A stretch of DNA of 64,000 bases, from positions 719,912 to 783,911 of the forward strand of contig NZ_JAAQPI010000002.1 in NCBI RefSeq assembly GCF_011683955.1, written 5' to 3'. Position numbers and translations under genes: made by a program. The DNA comes from Pseudomaricurvus alkylphenolicus (lineage in GTDB: Bacteria; Pseudomonadota; Gammaproteobacteria; Pseudomonadales; Cellvibrionaceae). The notes beneath the pieces are model-generated. The model saw only the letters and a list, made by a program, of their open reading frames with translations. It did no database searches and was not told where the DNA came from. This document shows, piece by piece, positions 33,064 through 41,847 of this stretch (position 1 is its first letter; each line of letters begins with the position of its first letter).

Positions 33064-35205
33064 TCAGTATCGATAGGATGCAGTGAGGCTGTAAGTTCTT
33101 GGTGCGCCGTAGTAACCCAGCTGATAGCCCAAGCTGTCCGACAGATCAAAGCCGTGCGCCAGATACGCCTTATCGGTCAGGTTTTTGCCCCCGAGGGCAA
33201 TGCGCCAGCGCTGGTCTGGTGCTTCCAGGCTGATGCCGGCATTGACCAGGCTATAGCCATCCTGGGCCAGAACTTCACTGCTGCTCACGGTGGTGTAGGT
33301 TTTGTCCCGATAGCTGACATCCAGGCTGAAGGTCAGATCACCCAGGTCTCCCAGCGGCAGGGTATAACGTGGGGCGAGTCTGGCTGTCCATTCAGGGGTA
33401 TTCACCAGATGGCGCTGAGCGCTGATGTCAGTGCCGTTGGGGCCGATATATTCCTTGTAGTCGGCGTCCATATAGCCGAGATTAACGTCCACGCTCAGGT
33501 TTTCAGTAACCAGCCCCGTCAGTTCGATTTCCAGTCCCTGTATCTTCGCTTCACCGGCATTGGTAAACAGTGCAGCAAAGCTGCCCCCGTCGTCGGCGAT
33601 AAAGCTGCTCAGTTGCAGGTCTTTGTAATCATTCACAAAAACGGCGGCATTAAAGCGCAGGCGCTGCTGCAACCATTGGGATTTAATCCCGGCCTCAAAG
33701 GCGGTTAGAATTTCCGGTTGGTAGGGGGTGGCCTGGAACGGGGTCTGTGAGCGGCCGTCAAAACCACCGCTTTTGAAGCCCTGGCTGGCATTGAAGAACA
33801 CCATCACATCGGCGTTGAGTTGGTACTGTAATCCCAGTCTGGGAGAGACTTCCGACCAAGTATCGTGTGCCCGAACATCAGTGATCAGAAGCCCCTGACC
33901 CAGCCTTGGCGGGTAGGCTGTGGCGGGGTCAAAGAACTCCTGCTGGCGTGAGAAGTCCTTATCTTCGCGGGTATAGCGTATACCTGCAATCAGAGTCAAA
34001 CTTTCGCCCAGCTGCTGGTTGAGTTGGCCGTAGAGCGCCAGGCTGTCGTTCTCCTGCCGGTTCAGAGAGTTAGTAACAAAGGCAAGGTCAGGCCCAAAGA
34101 TCCCCGATTCGGTGTCATCCTCTTCGTGGAATGCATACAGCCCGGCGACCACCCGCGTGGAGTCGTTGTCGAAACTGAGTTGAAACTCCTGGCTCCATTG
34201 TTCCTGCTCCTGATCCACAAAGACGCCAAATAACGCCAGGGAAGTGGCGTCCAGATCCAAATGGGTGCGGTAGTCCATGCTTCGAACGGAACTGATGGAT
34301 TTGAACTGCCACTGGTCATTCAAGTCCCAGCGCGCACGCATGGAGAATCCTTCTACCTCCAGTTCATTACGATCATTAAAGTTGGCATCCACTCTTCGTA
34401 CGTCCGTATTGGCAGGAATACCGAAGACTGCTGTTTCTCTAACCGGTGTGCGAGAGGTGTCACTGTCACCGGAGGATCGATCCAACGCGACATCCAACTG
34501 CAGGCGTTCATTGATCTGCCAGAGCAGGTCGCCACGCCAGGCGATGGTGTCTTTGTCACCATCGTCACTGCTGTCAAACAGATTATCGGAGTAGCCCTCC
34601 CGGTCCAGTGAGGCAACGGAAAACTTGCCAAACAGGTGATTTTCTATCAGGGAGCCGTTGATGGTGGCGCGCAAATCCCGGCGCTGGTAGTTGCCGAAGC
34701 TGGCTTCCAGTTCGGTATAAAACTCCTCGCTGGCCGGCGTGGAAACGTATTTGACGGCACCTCCAATGGTGTTACGGCCATAAAGTGTGCCCTGGGGGCC
34801 CCGCAGTACCTCAATGCGCTCAACATCCAGCACATCCAGAAAAGCACCCTGCGCCCGCCCGAGGTAGACATCATCGAGGTAGATGCCCACACCGGGATCA
34901 GCGAATGACAAGGAATCGATTTGGCCAACCCCGCGCAGGTAAACCACCGCGTTGGAGGCGTCGCCGTCGTGCAAGGTCAGGTTGGGCACCGCGTTCTGGA
35001 TATCACCAAGGGTTGTGGCTTGCAGCGTCTGCAAGGAATCTTTGGAAAAGGCGGAGACTGAGAGTGGCACCGACTGCAGACTGGCGGAACGGCGTTCAGC
35101 GGTGACCGTAACCTCTTCGATGGCCAGAGGCGCCCCTGCGGCTGCAACGACACCGCAGGTGGCCGAGAGGGTCAGGCATAATGCTGTTTTGTTAAAATTA
35201 TTCAT
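33064..35205 (-). CDS. TonB-dependent outer-membrane receptor
   Basis: 713 residues with a signal peptide ending near AAAGAP, a TonB box-like IEEVTVTAERR, and a plug domain (about 45-160) with VPNLTLHDGDASNAVVYLRG, GVGIYLDDVYLGRAQGAFLD and VERIEVLRGPQGTLYGRNTI. The C-terminal 22-strand barrel ends in the usual aromatic YSLTASYRY. Length and plug type fit the broad CirA/FyuA-like group. No Fur-like box was found upstream. The esterase downstream suggests uptake of an organic ester rather than a siderophore, but this is inference. Confidence 0.92.
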   Translation of the reverse strand: MNNFNKTALCLTLSATCGVVAAAGAPLAIEEVTVTAERRSASLQSVPLSVSAFSKDSLQTLQATTLGDIQNAVPNLTLHDGDASNAVVYLRGVGQIDSLSFADPGVGIYLDDVYLGRAQGAFLDVLDVERIEVLRGPQGTLYGRNTIGGAVKYVSTPASEEFYTELEASFGNYQRRDLRATINGSLIENHLFGKFSVASLDREGYSDNLFDSSDDGDKDTIAWRGDLLWQINERLQLDVALDRSSGDSDTSRTPVRETAVFGIPANTDVRRVDANFNDRNELEVEGFSMRARWDLNDQWQFKSISSVRSMDYRTHLDLDATSLALFGVFVDQEQEQWSQEFQLSFDNDSTRVVAGLYAFHEEDDTESGIFGPDLAFVTNSLNRQENDSLALYGQLNQQLGESLTLIAGIRYTREDKDFSRQQEFFDPATAYPPRLGQGLLITDVRAHDTWSEVSPRLGLQYQLNADVMVFFNASQGFKSGGFDGRSQTPFQATPYQPEILTAFEAGIKSQWLQQRLRFNAAVFVNDYKDLQLSSFIADDGGSFAALFTNAGEAKIQGLEIELTGLVTENLSVDVNLGYMDADYKEYIGPNGTDISAQRHLVNTPEWTARLAPRYTLPLGDLGDLTFSLDVSYRDKTYTTVSSSEVLAQDGYSLVNAGISLEAPDQRWRIALGGKNLTDKAYLAHGFDLSDSLGYQLGYYGAPRTYSLTASYRY

Positions 35206-35278
35206 AACCGAGGACTCCGATAGAGTATGGCGTTGTTTACCGGGTTCTCAGTACTTTAGTGGGCTGGCGCAAAAATAC

Positions 35279-35309
35279 ACCCGCAGATATTGCGGTTAAA
35301 TCTGCGGGT
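35279..35309. terminator. Bidirectional intrinsic terminator
   Basis: A perfect 10-bp stem ACCCGCAGAT / ATCTGCGGGT with an 11-base loop. It is followed by ATTTTATTTT on the plus strand and by GTATTTTTG on the minus strand. It lies just beyond the winged-helix gene's stop and separates it from the TonB receptor gene. Confidence 0.85.
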
Positions 35310-35312
35310 ATT

Positions 35313-35711
35313 TTATTTTGCCACCTGAGACAACAGCGTCAGGGTTTCTTTCAAGGTTCGCGTCAGGTGCCCAATCATAACCCGCTGCAACTTTTCCGAG
35401 GGTAAAAGAGCGATCTCGCGCCCATCTTCCGGGTGTTTGTGTTTTTCCAGATAACCGTCGAGAACGGCTTTCTTTATGCGTTCTTCGCGGGTGCGCTGGG
35501 ACCCGGTTTTCATGGACTGGCAGGCCTGGCTTATCGTCAGTGGGCTGCCGCGCCACTGTCCCTTAAGGCAATTGATAAACAGATACCAATATTCCTGAGT
35601 GTAATAACTGGGTTTATTTTCAAAAGTGGTATCCCAGTCGCGCGCGTAGTGTTCCAGAGCCTCGGCCCAATTCAGTAAGGTCAGCTCGGAGGGTTGGTCG
35701 TCGGTGTGCAA
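35313..35711 (-). CDS. Putative winged-helix DNA-binding protein
   Basis: 132 residues. I do not recognise a named family. The C-terminal two thirds suggest a MarR-like winged helix: SPLTISQACQSMKTGSQRTR as helix-turn-helix, EERIKKAVLDGYLEKHKHPE, a wing around DGREIALLPS and a long closing helix. The N-terminal region contains many aromatic residues (YYTQEYWYLFINCLKGQW). It lies upstream of the TonB receptor-esterase pair but a terminator separates them, so it may be their regulator in trans. Confidence 0.7.
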   Translation of the reverse strand: MHTDDQPSELTLLNWAEALEHYARDWDTTFENKPSYYTQEYWYLFINCLKGQWRGSPLTISQACQSMKTGSQRTREERIKKAVLDGYLEKHKHPEDGREIALLPSEKLQRVMIGHLTRTLKETLTLLSQVAK

Positions 35712-35827
35712 GCGTACAGTTTCCCTTTAACTGGTCTCAGGAGTTTGTAGCGCTTTTGTCGCAACTTTTCAAATACAACCGCCGAAAGACTGAAGCAGGT
35801 CAGTGGTCCAATTTATCGATCAGGGGA

Positions 35828-35862
35828 ATAAAAAAATGGGCCAGTTTCTTTCGAAACGGCCC
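35828..35862 (-). terminator. Intrinsic terminator of the small FNR-box gene
   Basis: Minus strand: stem GGGCC-GTTTC-GAAA-GAAAC-T-GGCCC (35862-35838), one bulge, followed by ATTTTTTTATT. It lies about 100 bases downstream of the 43-residue gene. Confidence 0.85.
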
Positions 35863-35961
35863 GAGTGATAGCCAAAGGTCTATTGGGAACTGTGTTGCAA
35901 ACTACTCACTAAGGAGTAGAAGGCGAAGTTGATTGAAACGTATGATTCCGGGCCTTTAAGC

Positions 35962-36093
35962 TCAGTGAGCGTCGCCGTGATCGGCGCGTCCGTCAGCCCA
36001 GTACAGAAACAGTCCTGCCAGTGTGGCGCCGACGACAATAGCACCCATACTGATCGCCATTCCCAAGGTACCTACCACTACTGCATCTGCCAT
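35962..36093 (-). CDS. 43-residue membrane protein, too short for routine gene calling
   Basis: ATG 36093 to TGA 35962. The product starts MADAVVVGTLGMAISMGAIV, has a single membrane helix (about residues 4-32, ending AGLFLYW) and a short polar, His-containing tail (ADGRADHGDAH). AGGAGA lies 5 bases before the ATG. Upstream are a perfect FNR/Anr box and a well-placed -10; downstream is a strong terminator, so it is a complete monocistronic unit. The length and topology resemble small accessory subunits of terminal oxidases such as CcoM or CydX, and the FNR box agrees, but homology is not established. Confidence 0.82.
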   Translation of the reverse strand: MADAVVVGTLGMAISMGAIVVGATLAGLFLYWADGRADHGDAH

Positions 36094-36130
36094 GACACTC
36101 TCCTGTCTCTGTGTCGTTGATCATGGTTGT

Positions 36131-36171
36131 AGATTACAGCAGTGGTCGAAAAGGTTTTTGATGTGAATCAA
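36131..36171 (-). promoter_or_regulatory. FNR/Anr box with -10 for the 43-residue gene
   Basis: TTGAT-TCAC-ATCAA on the minus strand (36171-36158) matches the FNR/Anr consensus TTGAT-N4-ATCAA at all ten fixed positions. Twenty-one bases downstream is TAATCT (36136-36131). That puts the box about 41 bases before the predicted start, the class II activator position. The small gene's ATG follows at 36093. Confidence 0.82.
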
Positions 36172-36187
36172 CTAATGGTTGATGTCG

Positions 36188-38335
36188 TTAAAAAGAGAAC
36201 CTCACACCGGCACTCAGCCCGCGACCCGCTTCCGGCGCAACTTCGCGCAGGAAGGAAGTGGCGTGGCGGATTTCCTCGTCGAGAAGATTGGTTGCACGGA
36301 AGAACACCAATCCACTATTTTCGCCAACGGAGAATGGCACATTGATCGATGCATCCAGGCGGGTGTAACCATCGGTGGCTTCCTCGCCCTCGCCGGGACG
36401 ATCCTGTTCACCGGCTTCGATGATCTGCAGTGAGCCTGACCAGCGAGTCTGCTCAATGCTGAACTCAGCGCCGACCCTGTCCGGAGAAACGCGGGGTACA
36501 TCACCACCCTGATCAAATTCGGCACGAACGGCGTCTGCAAACAGTCTCAGCTTCACGGATTCACTGAGAGACAGATTGAGTTCAACTTCCGCGCCTTTAA
36601 AAGTCGCATCCTGTTGGTCGTACTGGAAAATCAGGAACTCGGAATCGTGATCTTCTTCACCGGTGTTGCGCTGGTATATGTAATCGCCGATATCGTTATA
36701 AAACACATTTACTTTCAGATCGGAAACCAGGCCGCCAGGAGCTGGCTGCCACTCGTAGCCCAAATCCAGGTTACGACTGTTCTCGGTGTCCAGGCTGCGG
36801 TCACCCAGGTCATAGGTCTGAGTGGCAATGTGAGCGCCATCAGACACCAGCTCTTCCATGCTCGGCGCTCGTTCCGCCATGCCCAGCACCACACTGAACT
36901 GATGGATATCTTCCAGGCTCCAGTGATAGCCCAGTGAGGCACTGGTGGAGTCGTGATCGATGCTGCGGGCATCGTCGGGGTCCACACTTTGTTGTTCCAG
37001 GCGCAAACCGAATTCCAGCCACTGATGTTTCCAGTGCTTTTCTTCAATCCAGTACAGACCGGTTCGCTGGATATTGGTCATGGAAGGAATAAAGGCTTCT
37101 TCACCCTCGGCACCATAGTCGCGGTCGAGGTGCTGCAGACCAAAAGCGCCTATCCAGCCGTTGCGTTCTTTGTGCACCAGTTCGATCAGCGTTTCAAAGG
37201 CCTCACTGGTGTATAGGGTACCGATTTCGGCACCTTCCAGCTCAGTGTGCTCATAGTCGTTATAGGCGGCTCGCCAGGTCAGCTTGTCAAAGCCGGCAAA
37301 GGGCTGGTTGAGCTGGCCTTTCAAATCGTAGCGGGTCTGCTCCATGTCCACCCGCACCGGGGCTTCATCTTCATGGCCCTCTTCGTCGTGATGAGCCTCG
37401 TCATCATGGTGTTCTTCTTCCTCGTGATGTTCCTCATCCTCGTGGTGCTCTTCTTCCTCGTGATGATCCTCGTCGTCATGATGCTCTTCCTCATCATGAT
37501 GATGCTCGTGTGCGCCGGCTGGGATGCCGTAATTGTTTTCCTGGCGATTCACACTGAATCCAACAAAACCACGCTCACCGATCCAGGAAAAGCCCAGACT
37601 GCCGGCTTTGGCGTTGGCATTGGAATTTTCGATAAAGCCATCACTGGATTCTTCCGGTTCTTCCTCGTTGGCAAAACCGGGGATATCCACATTGTTGCTT
37701 TCGCGATAGAGAGCATCCGCGTGCCAGGCGAAGTGCCCCCCGGCTTCCAGGGCCCGCTGGCCATCCAGGCGCAGGACGCTGGCGGTTTCATCATTGACGC
37801 TGTTGTGGCGGGTTTCCAGGGCACCACTGAAGGGTTCTTTCTTGAGTTGGCCTGGAATGCGGTTATCGATCACATTCACCACACCACCGATGGCGCCGCT
37901 GCCAAAACGGAGGGTGGCCGGACCCCGCAGTACCTCGATCTGCTCCGCCAGCAGAGGCTCAGTGGTGTTGGCATGGTCGGCACTGGTGTTTGAGGCGTCC
38001 AGAGTGTCGAGATTGTCCTGCATCACCTTAACCCGGTTGGCGCTCTGGCCCCGAATCACCGGATTACCGACACCAGGACCAAAGGAGGCGGCGCTGATAC
38101 CCACCTGCCCGGTCAGGGTCTGGGAGAGGGTGGCGGCGGCCTTATTGCGCAGCTCCTCACCGTTGAGTACCGAGATAGGACGGGCGTTATCGCTGTGCTG
38201 GCTGTGGATGGGAGAGGCACTGACCACCATCTCTTCCATATCGTGGTGTGGATTAACGGCGACGGCCAGCGGCGACAGCATAGAAACAGGAACAGCGGCC
38301 ATCACGGCGGCCAGGGGTATATAACGGTTTTTCAT
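36188..38335 (-). CDS. ZnuD-like TonB-dependent zinc receptor with His/acid loop
   Basis: 715 residues from ATG 38335; GGAGAAG lies just upstream and a GTG four codons earlier would overlap it. Signal peptide (IPLAAVMAAVPVSMLSPLAV), plug domain (about 40-165: MEEMVVSASPIHSQHS, GVGNPVIRGQSANRVKVMQD, IEVLRGPATLRFGSGAIGG), barrel ending GLSAGVRFSF. Residues about 273-322 form an extracellular loop of His, Glu and Asp repeats (HHHDEEEHHDDEDHHEEEEH), typical of zinc receptors such as ZnuD. It lies 82 bases downstream of a DUF2946-like gene with a His/Cys motif. Zinc repression by Zur is expected, but I could not identify a clear Zur box. Confidence 0.92.
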   Translation of the reverse strand: MKNRYIPLAAVMAAVPVSMLSPLAVAVNPHHDMEEMVVSASPIHSQHSDNARPISVLNGEELRNKAAATLSQTLTGQVGISAASFGPGVGNPVIRGQSANRVKVMQDNLDTLDASNTSADHANTTEPLLAEQIEVLRGPATLRFGSGAIGGVVNVIDNRIPGQLKKEPFSGALETRHNSVNDETASVLRLDGQRALEAGGHFAWHADALYRESNNVDIPGFANEEEPEESSDGFIENSNANAKAGSLGFSWIGERGFVGFSVNRQENNYGIPAGAHEHHHDEEEHHDDEDHHEEEEHHEDEEHHEEEEHHDDEAHHDEEGHEDEAPVRVDMEQTRYDLKGQLNQPFAGFDKLTWRAAYNDYEHTELEGAEIGTLYTSEAFETLIELVHKERNGWIGAFGLQHLDRDYGAEGEEAFIPSMTNIQRTGLYWIEEKHWKHQWLEFGLRLEQQSVDPDDARSIDHDSTSASLGYHWSLEDIHQFSVVLGMAERAPSMEELVSDGAHIATQTYDLGDRSLDTENSRNLDLGYEWQPAPGGLVSDLKVNVFYNDIGDYIYQRNTGEEDHDSEFLIFQYDQQDATFKGAEVELNLSLSESVKLRLFADAVRAEFDQGGDVPRVSPDRVGAEFSIEQTRWSGSLQIIEAGEQDRPGEGEEATDGYTRLDASINVPFSVGENSGLVFFRATNLLDEEIRHATSFLREVAPEAGRGLSAGVRFSF
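37366..37515 (-). repeat. Codon-repeat region encoding the His/Glu/Asp loop
   Basis: About 150 bases of near-tandem repeats of CAT/CAC, GAG/GAA and GAC/GAT codons, with units such as GAGGAAGAGCACCACGA repeated with small changes. It encodes roughly 50 residues of the metal-binding loop. Such repeats change length easily by slippage, so loop size may vary between strains. Confidence 0.88.
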
Positions 38336-38417
38336 GATCTTCTCCACAGGAACGCACCCTCCTCAGGAGGCCTCCCCGTAATACTCGGTAGTGTTATCGG
38401 GCAGAGCCCGGTAATAA

Positions 38418-38741
38418 TCAGACTTGGACGAGTAAAAGCGCCGGTGGCGCACGAATGGAGAAAGAAGCCGTGAGATCCGCGCCAAAACCGTTGTGGACGG
38501 CTGGAGTCGATGGCCCGGTCAAGGCGATATCAGTAAGCCCAGCGGCCGGGGCTACCATTACATCGCCTTCGGTCGCCTGCTGCAGACAGAGGCTGCAATC
38601 AACGACGCTATGATCATCCAGATGCCAGTGGGTAGCCGTGGACAGCTGTGCCAAAGCCACCAGCAGTACCAGTAAGGGTACCCAGCGCAGATGCTGCCGC
38701 CAGCGCTGGCGCAGCAAAGGTGTTGAGGCAATGGTGGACAT
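38418..38741 (-). CDS. DUF2946-like small protein with His/Cys motif
   Basis: 107 residues. One N-terminal hydrophobic segment (about 20-36, VPLLVLLVALAQLS), then ATHWHLDDHSVVDCSLCLQ containing HxH, His and CxxC, and a C-terminal FSIRAPPALLL typical of DUF2946. These proteins occur beside metal transport genes and are thought to be periplasmic metal-binding or membrane-linked factors. It lies upstream of the zinc receptor on the same strand (gap 82 bases), so a zinc-related job is likely. A direct repeat GTTACATT-GTTGCATT sits upstream at 38796-38811. Confidence 0.72.
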   Translation of the reverse strand: MSTIASTPLLRQRWRQHLRWVPLLVLLVALAQLSTATHWHLDDHSVVDCSLCLQQATEGDVMVAPAAGLTDIALTGPSTPAVHNGFGADLTASFSIRAPPALLLVQV

Positions 38742-38947
38742 GGACGTTTGGCTAGCTGGAGCTGCTGCAGATTTGATCGATATTTAATCTTGACCGTTAC
38801 ATTGTTGCATTTGCTCCATAGCTTGACAAGCGCCGGGTTTGAGTGGGCTTTGGACTGGGCCAACCCCCAAGTGCGGGGTATAATCCGCGCCTCACGGCCC
38901 TCGGGCCAGCAACATCAAACGGAGATCGCCCTCCGACGGAGAGTATT

Positions 38948-39541
38948 ATGGCGGAACGTACCGCAACTGTTAGTCGTGACACCCTGGAAACCCAGATTAC
39001 CGTCAGTGCCAATCTCGATGGCACCGGTAAGGGTGAATTTGATACCGGGGTGCCCTTTCTGGAGCACATGATGGACCAGATCTCACGGCATGGGCTGATC
39101 GACCTTAACGTGACCTGTAATGGTGACAATCATATCGATGACCACCATTCGGTTGAAGATATCGGTATTACCATGGGGCAGGCGATATCCCAGGCTCTGG
39201 GCGACAAAAAGGGCATTCGTCGTTATGGTCACGCCTATGTCCCTCTGGATGAGGCCCTGTCCCGTGTGGTGATCGATTTTTCCGGCAGACCCGAGCTGAT
39301 TATGAATGTGCCCTTTACCCAAAAACGGGTTGGCCAGTTCGATACTGAGCTGTTCTGGGAGTTTTTCCAGGGGTTCGTTAACCACGCTCAGGTTACATTG
39401 CACATAGATTGCCTGCGGGGCCACAACGCGCACCACCAGATTGAGACTGTGTTCAAAGCCTTTGGGCGGGCACTGCGTATGGCGCTGGAGCTGGACCCAC
39501 GGATGGCAGGCATGATGCCTTCCACCAAGGGTACTTTGTAA
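38948..39541 (+). CDS. hisB: Imidazoleglycerol-phosphate dehydratase
   Basis: 197 residues, the monofunctional HisB without the N-terminal phosphatase domain. Start ATG 38948 follows GGAGAG; an upstream in-frame ATG would add an unrelated leader. The metal-binding blocks are [29 protein letters not shown] and [20 protein letters not shown]. It catalyses the sixth step of histidine synthesis. It heads the run hisB-hisH. Confidence 0.96.
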   Translation: MAERTATVSRDTLETQITVSANLDGTGKGEFDTGVPFLEHMMDQISRHGLIDLNVTCNGDNHIDDHHSVEDIGITMGQAISQALGDKKGIRRYGHAYVPLDEALSRVVIDFSGRPELIMNVPFTQKRVGQFDTELFWEFFQGFVNHAQVTLHIDCLRGHNAHHQIETVFKAFGRALRMALELDPRMAGMMPSTKGTL

Positions 39542-39573
39542 GTTCGACCGACTATCTTAAAGAGAGCAGAAAT

Positions 39574-40227
39574 ATGGCAAGCAATCGTGTGGCGGTCATC
39601 GACTATGGCATGGGCAATCTTCACTCCGTGGCCAGTGCCCTGGAGCACGTCGCTCCCGACGCCGAAGTACTGATCAGTGCCGACAAAAAGGTGATTGAAT
39701 CGGCCGATCATGTGATTTTTCCCGGCGTTGGTGCTATTCGCGACTGTATGGCCGAGATCCGTCGGCTCGGATTTGATCAGCTGGTGCCGGAAATCATCGC
39801 CAGTGGCAAGCCGGTGCTGGGTATTTGCGTCGGTATGCAGGCGCTGATGCAGCATAGTGAGGAGAATGGCGGTATCGAATGTCTGTCGCAGTTAGAAGGG
39901 CAGGTTAAGTTTTTCGGACAGGATCTGCATGACGAGCAGGGCACCCACCTTAAGGTGCCTCACATGGGATGGAATCAGGTGGGGCAGTTGCGTGATCACC
40001 CAATGTGGCAAGGTATCGAAGATGGCAGCCGCTTTTATTTTGTGCACAGCTACTACGTGTCAGCCGAGCGCCAGGATGAGGTGGTCGGTCGTTGTCATTA
40101 CGGGGTTGATTTCGATGTTGCACTTAGTCACAACAACCTCTTCGCGGTGCAATTTCACCCGGAAAAGAGCCACACAGCGGGCCTGCAGTTATTGAAGAAC
40201 TTTGTCGGCTGGAACGGCCGTGTCTGA
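39574..40227 (+). CDS. hisH: Imidazole glycerol phosphate synthase, glutaminase subunit
   Basis: 217 residues, type I glutamine amidotransferase. [19 protein letters not shown] at the N-terminus, catalytic Cys in [20 protein letters not shown], and His/Glu in [19 protein letters not shown]. It supplies ammonia to HisF. In most gammaproteobacteria hisA follows immediately; here the next gene is on the other strand and hisF is 1.6 kb away. Confidence 0.96.
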   Translation: MASNRVAVIDYGMGNLHSVASALEHVAPDAEVLISADKKVIESADHVIFPGVGAIRDCMAEIRRLGFDQLVPEIIASGKPVLGICVGMQALMQHSEENGGIECLSQLEGQVKFFGQDLHDEQGTHLKVPHMGWNQVGQLRDHPMWQGIEDGSRFYFVHSYYVSAERQDEVVGRCHYGVDFDVALSHNNLFAVQFHPEKSHTAGLQLLKNFVGWNGRV

Positions 40228-40232
40228 TTCCA

Positions 40233-40272
40233 AGGCAGCACTGGAGGCTCAGCAGACGCTTCCCTGCTGCCT
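40233..40272. terminator. Inverted repeat between the convergent hisH and PilZ genes
   Basis: AGGCAGCA (40233-40240) and TGCTGCCT (40265-40272) are perfect complements with a 24-base loop. It lies exactly between two convergent stop codons. The loop is long and there is no U-tract, so terminator function is only possible. Confidence 0.35.
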
Positions 40273-40275
40273 GAT

Positions 40276-40686
40276 TCAACCCATCGGTTCTGCAAAGTTG
40301 AGCAGATAATCCTGCAGATCCTCGGCGCATCCCTGCTCAAAGTCATTAAACTGGCAGCCAATTAAAAAACGGTCCTGGGCCAGGCGCCTAGTGTAGATAA
40401 TCTGACATTGCATGCCGATTGGGACGTTTTCGCGGCTACTGGTTTCCACTTGAAAGCCGACCTGGAGGCGAAGGGGTTGATGGGGGTCCGGGCGTTGGAT
40501 GTTAGGCATGAGCGCATTCACCAGCTCGCCCCCGCTTTGCAATTGCAAGCCACAGCGGGATAAATTCAGAAGCAGGGCTTCGGCAACCACCGATTCACTC
40601 CGCACTTCGCAGGGGAGGTGGGTACGAAATCGGGTGACCGCACGCTGATCAAAGGGGGTGTGGTTATTCAAACTGGGTCTGTCCAT
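40276..40686 (-). CDS. PilZ domain protein
   Basis: 136 residues. The c-di-GMP-binding pattern is present: RAVTRFRTHLPCEV (RxxxR) about residues 15-28, then ALLLNLSRCGLQLQSGG (NxSxxG), followed by beta strands PLRLQVGFQVET, CQIIYTRRL and IGCQFNDFEQG. It probably reads c-di-GMP. It is convergent with hisH and divergent from a diguanylate cyclase-like gene 195 bases away, which suggests a paired maker and reader inserted into the his locus. Confidence 0.87.
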   Translation of the reverse strand: MDRPSLNNHTPFDQRAVTRFRTHLPCEVRSESVVAEALLLNLSRCGLQLQSGGELVNALMPNIQRPDPHQPLRLQVGFQVETSSRENVPIGMQCQIIYTRRLAQDRFLIGCQFNDFEQGCAEDLQDYLLNFAEPMG

Positions 40687-40881
40687 GTTCTTTTAGACGT
40701 GGCACGGGGCAATAAGTGCCTCAAGGCCCAGCCAGTTTAACTGAATCCCGATGTTAATGGCGTCTCAAAGCAGGTTTTGGCATCAACTAGCACTCTTTTG
40801 GTGCGCGGAAAAAATTGCGCCGAATTCCTGCGATTCCCTCATTGCTGATCCATACTCAATTCATACGTGGAGTGATCGAGC

Positions 40882-41781
40882 ATGGAAGAGTCCCGCCAGC
40901 AGCCATTGAGCCATTCGCAGATCAACGCATTGATTAGCATCATCAACCGGGTGAAGGACCATCTGTCCATTGTCGGCCTGGATTATCGCTACCGAATGGT
41001 GAATGACGCCTACTTGCGTGCCACTGAGCGACGGCGGGAGGAAATTGTTGGCAGGCACGTGTCGGAGGTGATAGGAGAGCAAGCGTTTAAACAGGTGGCC
41101 CGCACCTATCTGGACCGCTGTTTCGGTGGGGAGTCGGTTTTTTACCGCAAGGAATTCACCTTTCCAGGCTATGCCAGTCCCAAATTTATGGAAGTATCCT
41201 ACGAGCCTCTGCAGGAGCGGGATGGTGTCATTTCGGGGGCCGTGGTGGCTGCTCATGACGTTACCGCTCTGAAGCGGGCACAGGATCAGCTCAGTCGCCA
41301 GGCCAACCTGGACGCCTTGACAGGTCTGCCTAATCGCCGACAGATTCTCGCCCAACTGCAAAAATCATTGGCGCATGCCGATCGCGAGGGACGGCAGTGT
41401 CATGTGCTGTTTTGCGATCTCAATGACTTTAAACAGGTGAACGATCTGGGCGGCCACCTCGATGGCGACCGGGTGCTTATCGAAGTGGCCTCCCGCCTGC
41501 GGGAGGCACTGCGTCTCAATGAGGACATTGGTCGCATTGGTGGCGATGAGTTCCTGCTGGTACTGGATCAGCAAATGAGTGAAACCGAGTGTGATGCACT
41601 AGTGTCGCGCATAAAGTCGACACTGGAGCAACCGGTGGCAATGGAGCAGCATCAATACCGGATTGGCATCAGCGTTGGCTGTGCCAGCTTTCCTGCCGAT
41701 GGCCGTACCGTGCAGGAGTTGCTCAGTTGCGGGGACGAACGTATGTACCTCGACAAAAAGCGAACCGACGGGGCCAAATGA
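40882..41781 (+). CDS. PAS-GGDEF diguanylate cyclase
   Basis: 299 residues. PAS domain about 18-135 (DHLSIVGLDYRYRMVNDAYL, REEIVGRHVSEVIGEQAF, YEPLQERDGVISGAVVAAHD), linker, then GGDEF domain about 140-298 with DALTGLPNRRQILAQL and the intact active-site IGRIGGDEFLLVLDQ. The inhibitory RxxD motif is RLNE, so product inhibition may be weak. No membrane segment: a cytoplasmic sensor-cyclase. It lies between hisH and hisF and ends 66 bases before hisF. Confidence 0.93.
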   Translation: MEESRQQPLSHSQINALISIINRVKDHLSIVGLDYRYRMVNDAYLRATERRREEIVGRHVSEVIGEQAFKQVARTYLDRCFGGESVFYRKEFTFPGYASPKFMEVSYEPLQERDGVISGAVVAAHDVTALKRAQDQLSRQANLDALTGLPNRRQILAQLQKSLAHADREGRQCHVLFCDLNDFKQVNDLGGHLDGDRVLIEVASRLREALRLNEDIGRIGGDEFLLVLDQQMSETECDALVSRIKSTLEQPVAMEQHQYRIGISVGCASFPADGRTVQELLSCGDERMYLDKKRTDGAK

Positions 41782-41847
41782 TCCCATAGAGCGCATTTTG
41801 CGTTACAATCGCCGCCCTCTAGCCAAACCGAATTCGAGCAGGTGTGT

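Noticed and set aside
37247..37993. Plus-strand frame with very hydrophobic stretches that looks like a membrane protein
   Set aside because: It is the reverse complement of the His/Glu/Asp codon repeat in the zinc receptor; the hydrophobic run is a by-product of reading those codons backwards.
38378..38397. GTAATACT-CGGT-AGTGTTAT as a Zur box before the zinc receptor
   Set aside because: Only six of eight arm positions match and the core does not clearly fit the gammaproteobacterial Zur consensus; left as unproven.
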